Under the pieces are notes generated by a model. The model ran no database searches, was not told the DNA's origin, and was given only the letters and a program-made list of their open reading frames with translations. Position numbers and translations under genes: made by a program. From contig JBBDWL010000108.1 in assembly GCA_040902895.1 (NCBI GenBank), forward strand, positions 1 through 64,000: a DNA stretch of 64,000 bases, read 5' to 3'. Below, piece by piece: positions 63,684-64,000 of this stretch. Each line of letters starts with the position of its first letter. The stretch's first letter is position 1. The stretch is from JALYRV01 sp040902895. Its GTDB lineage: Bacteria; Acidobacteriota; Vicinamibacteria; Vicinamibacterales; SCN-69-37.

Positions 63684-63720
63684 AAGAAGAATGCAGAAGA
63701 TCTTCTATCTTCTAGCTTCT
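63682..63720 (+). repeat. AGAAGA/CTTCTAT tandem repeat encoding a lipoprotein signal peptide
   Basis: Units AGAAGAAGA, AGAAGAT, CTTCTAT, CTTCTAG, CTTCTCT with a 7-nt period form an imperfect inverted repeat around 63702. They contain the ATG and translate as MQKIFYLLASL, the hydrophobic segment of the lipoprotein signal. Confidence 0.75.
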
Positions 63721-64000
63721 CTCACCGTCGCCTGTTCAAGTGGATCGTCGCCGGTATTTGTGTCAGTGGCCACCGGTGGCACCGGCGGCGTCTACTACCC
63801 CTACGGCGGCGGGCTCGCGAAGCTCATTTCCGAGAAGATTCCGGGCGTGCAGGCCACCGCGGAAGTCACCAGCGCATCGATCGACAATCTCAAGCTGCTG
63901 CGGCAGGGCAGAGCGGATCTCGCGTTTACGCTGGCAGACACTCTTGCCGAGGCGGTGAAAGGCACCGGCCCGTTCGCCGCGATCGGAGCCGTTCCGGCCC
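63691..64000 (+). CDS. TAXI-family TRAP transporter solute-binding lipoprotein (partial)
   Basis: The open frame runs beyond the window end (103 codons seen). A lipoprotein signal peptide MQKIFYLLASLTVACSSG has a lipobox-like LTVAC. The mature part starts PVFVSVATGGTGGVYYPYGGGLA, the sugar/substrate-pocket motif (TGG-T-GG-x-Y-x-P-x-GG) of TRAP-TAXI extracytoplasmic binding proteins, and continues to AEVTSASIDNLKLLRQGRADLAFTLADT. The permease genes would be expected downstream. Confidence 0.8.
   Translation, partial: MQKIFYLLASLTVACSSGSSPVFVSVATGGTGGVYYPYGGGLAKLISEKIPGVQATAEVTSASIDNLKLLRQGRADLAFTLADTLAEAVKGTGPFAAIGAVPA

Overview
The window is a GC-rich, densely packed chromosomal segment from a diderm bacterium, most probably an acidobacterium of the Vicinamibacteria type. 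The reasons are three very large two-unit MacB/FtsX-like permeases of the ADOP kind with permease prefix domains (one tandem pair sits behind a PadR regulator), lipid A genes (lpxD, lpxB, an MsbA-like exporter), two TonB-dependent receptors, and long 4-bp overlapping (ATGA/GTGA) gene chains. This placement is inference; no rRNA or tRNA gene is present to fix it.

Layout. 1-1.7 kb: start of a minus-strand secreted protein, ruvX, mltG. 8.2-1.7 kb (minus): one tightly coupled run hsp20-ymdB-xseA-xseB-ispA-tlyA, then an esterase and nadK; this is the widespread xse-ispA-tlyA-nadK housekeeping cluster without dxs or recN. 8.3-13.5 kb: rpoZ, a membrane protein, gatCA, nfo, a phospholipase C/P1-nuclease-like protein, mgtC and a 48-aa membrane peptide. 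13.5-22.4 kb (plus): an inner-membrane protein, lpxD, an M16 peptidase pair (active plus pseudo-enzyme), lpxB, a secreted protein, a matrixin-like metalloprotease and a beta-barrel protein. 22.4-29.8 kb: an ADOP permease, aconitase A, queG, a YqgE-family protein. 40.5-29.8 kb (minus): an SDR epimerase, an ECF sigma/anti-sigma/two-HEAT-protein operon, then PadR with two tandem ADOP permeases. 40.5-46.2 kb: a zinc-ribbon rhomboid, SDR threonine dehydrogenase, ferredoxin, UspA-like protein, aat, small proteins, a DUF6429/pRiA4b-ORF3 fusion, apaG. 46.2-53.2 kb: a domain-permuted aconitase-family hydratase, a beta-helix/PA14 protein, TerC, YceI and ChaN-like proteins. 54.6-53.1 kb (minus): an Mx-type metallopeptidase and a DCC-family thiol protein. 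54.8-64 kb: TonB receptor, serine hydrolase, MsbA-like exporter, ettA, a second TonB receptor and the start of a TAXI-type binding lipoprotein.

The least described features are non-coding or sub-genic. (1) A -10-like hexamer (TANNNT) lies 6-7 nt before the start codon of many first genes, implying widespread leaderless transcripts, with divergent genes sharing overlapping -10 boxes in 17-18 bp. (2) Degenerate 6-8-bp tandem repeats of different sequence sit at gene edges; in several genes they are translated into signal peptides, N-terminal tails or in-frame insertions, and they often supply stop codons. (3) A related 24-34-bp-arm palindrome is inserted in frame in two unrelated genes. (4) A 16-bp perfect inverted repeat overlaps the padR promoter and start codon. 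(5) A textbook intrinsic terminator lies inside the coding sequence after rpoZ. No CRISPR array, insertion sequence, prophage, tRNA or rRNA was seen. No gene-free stretch exceeds about 200 bp.
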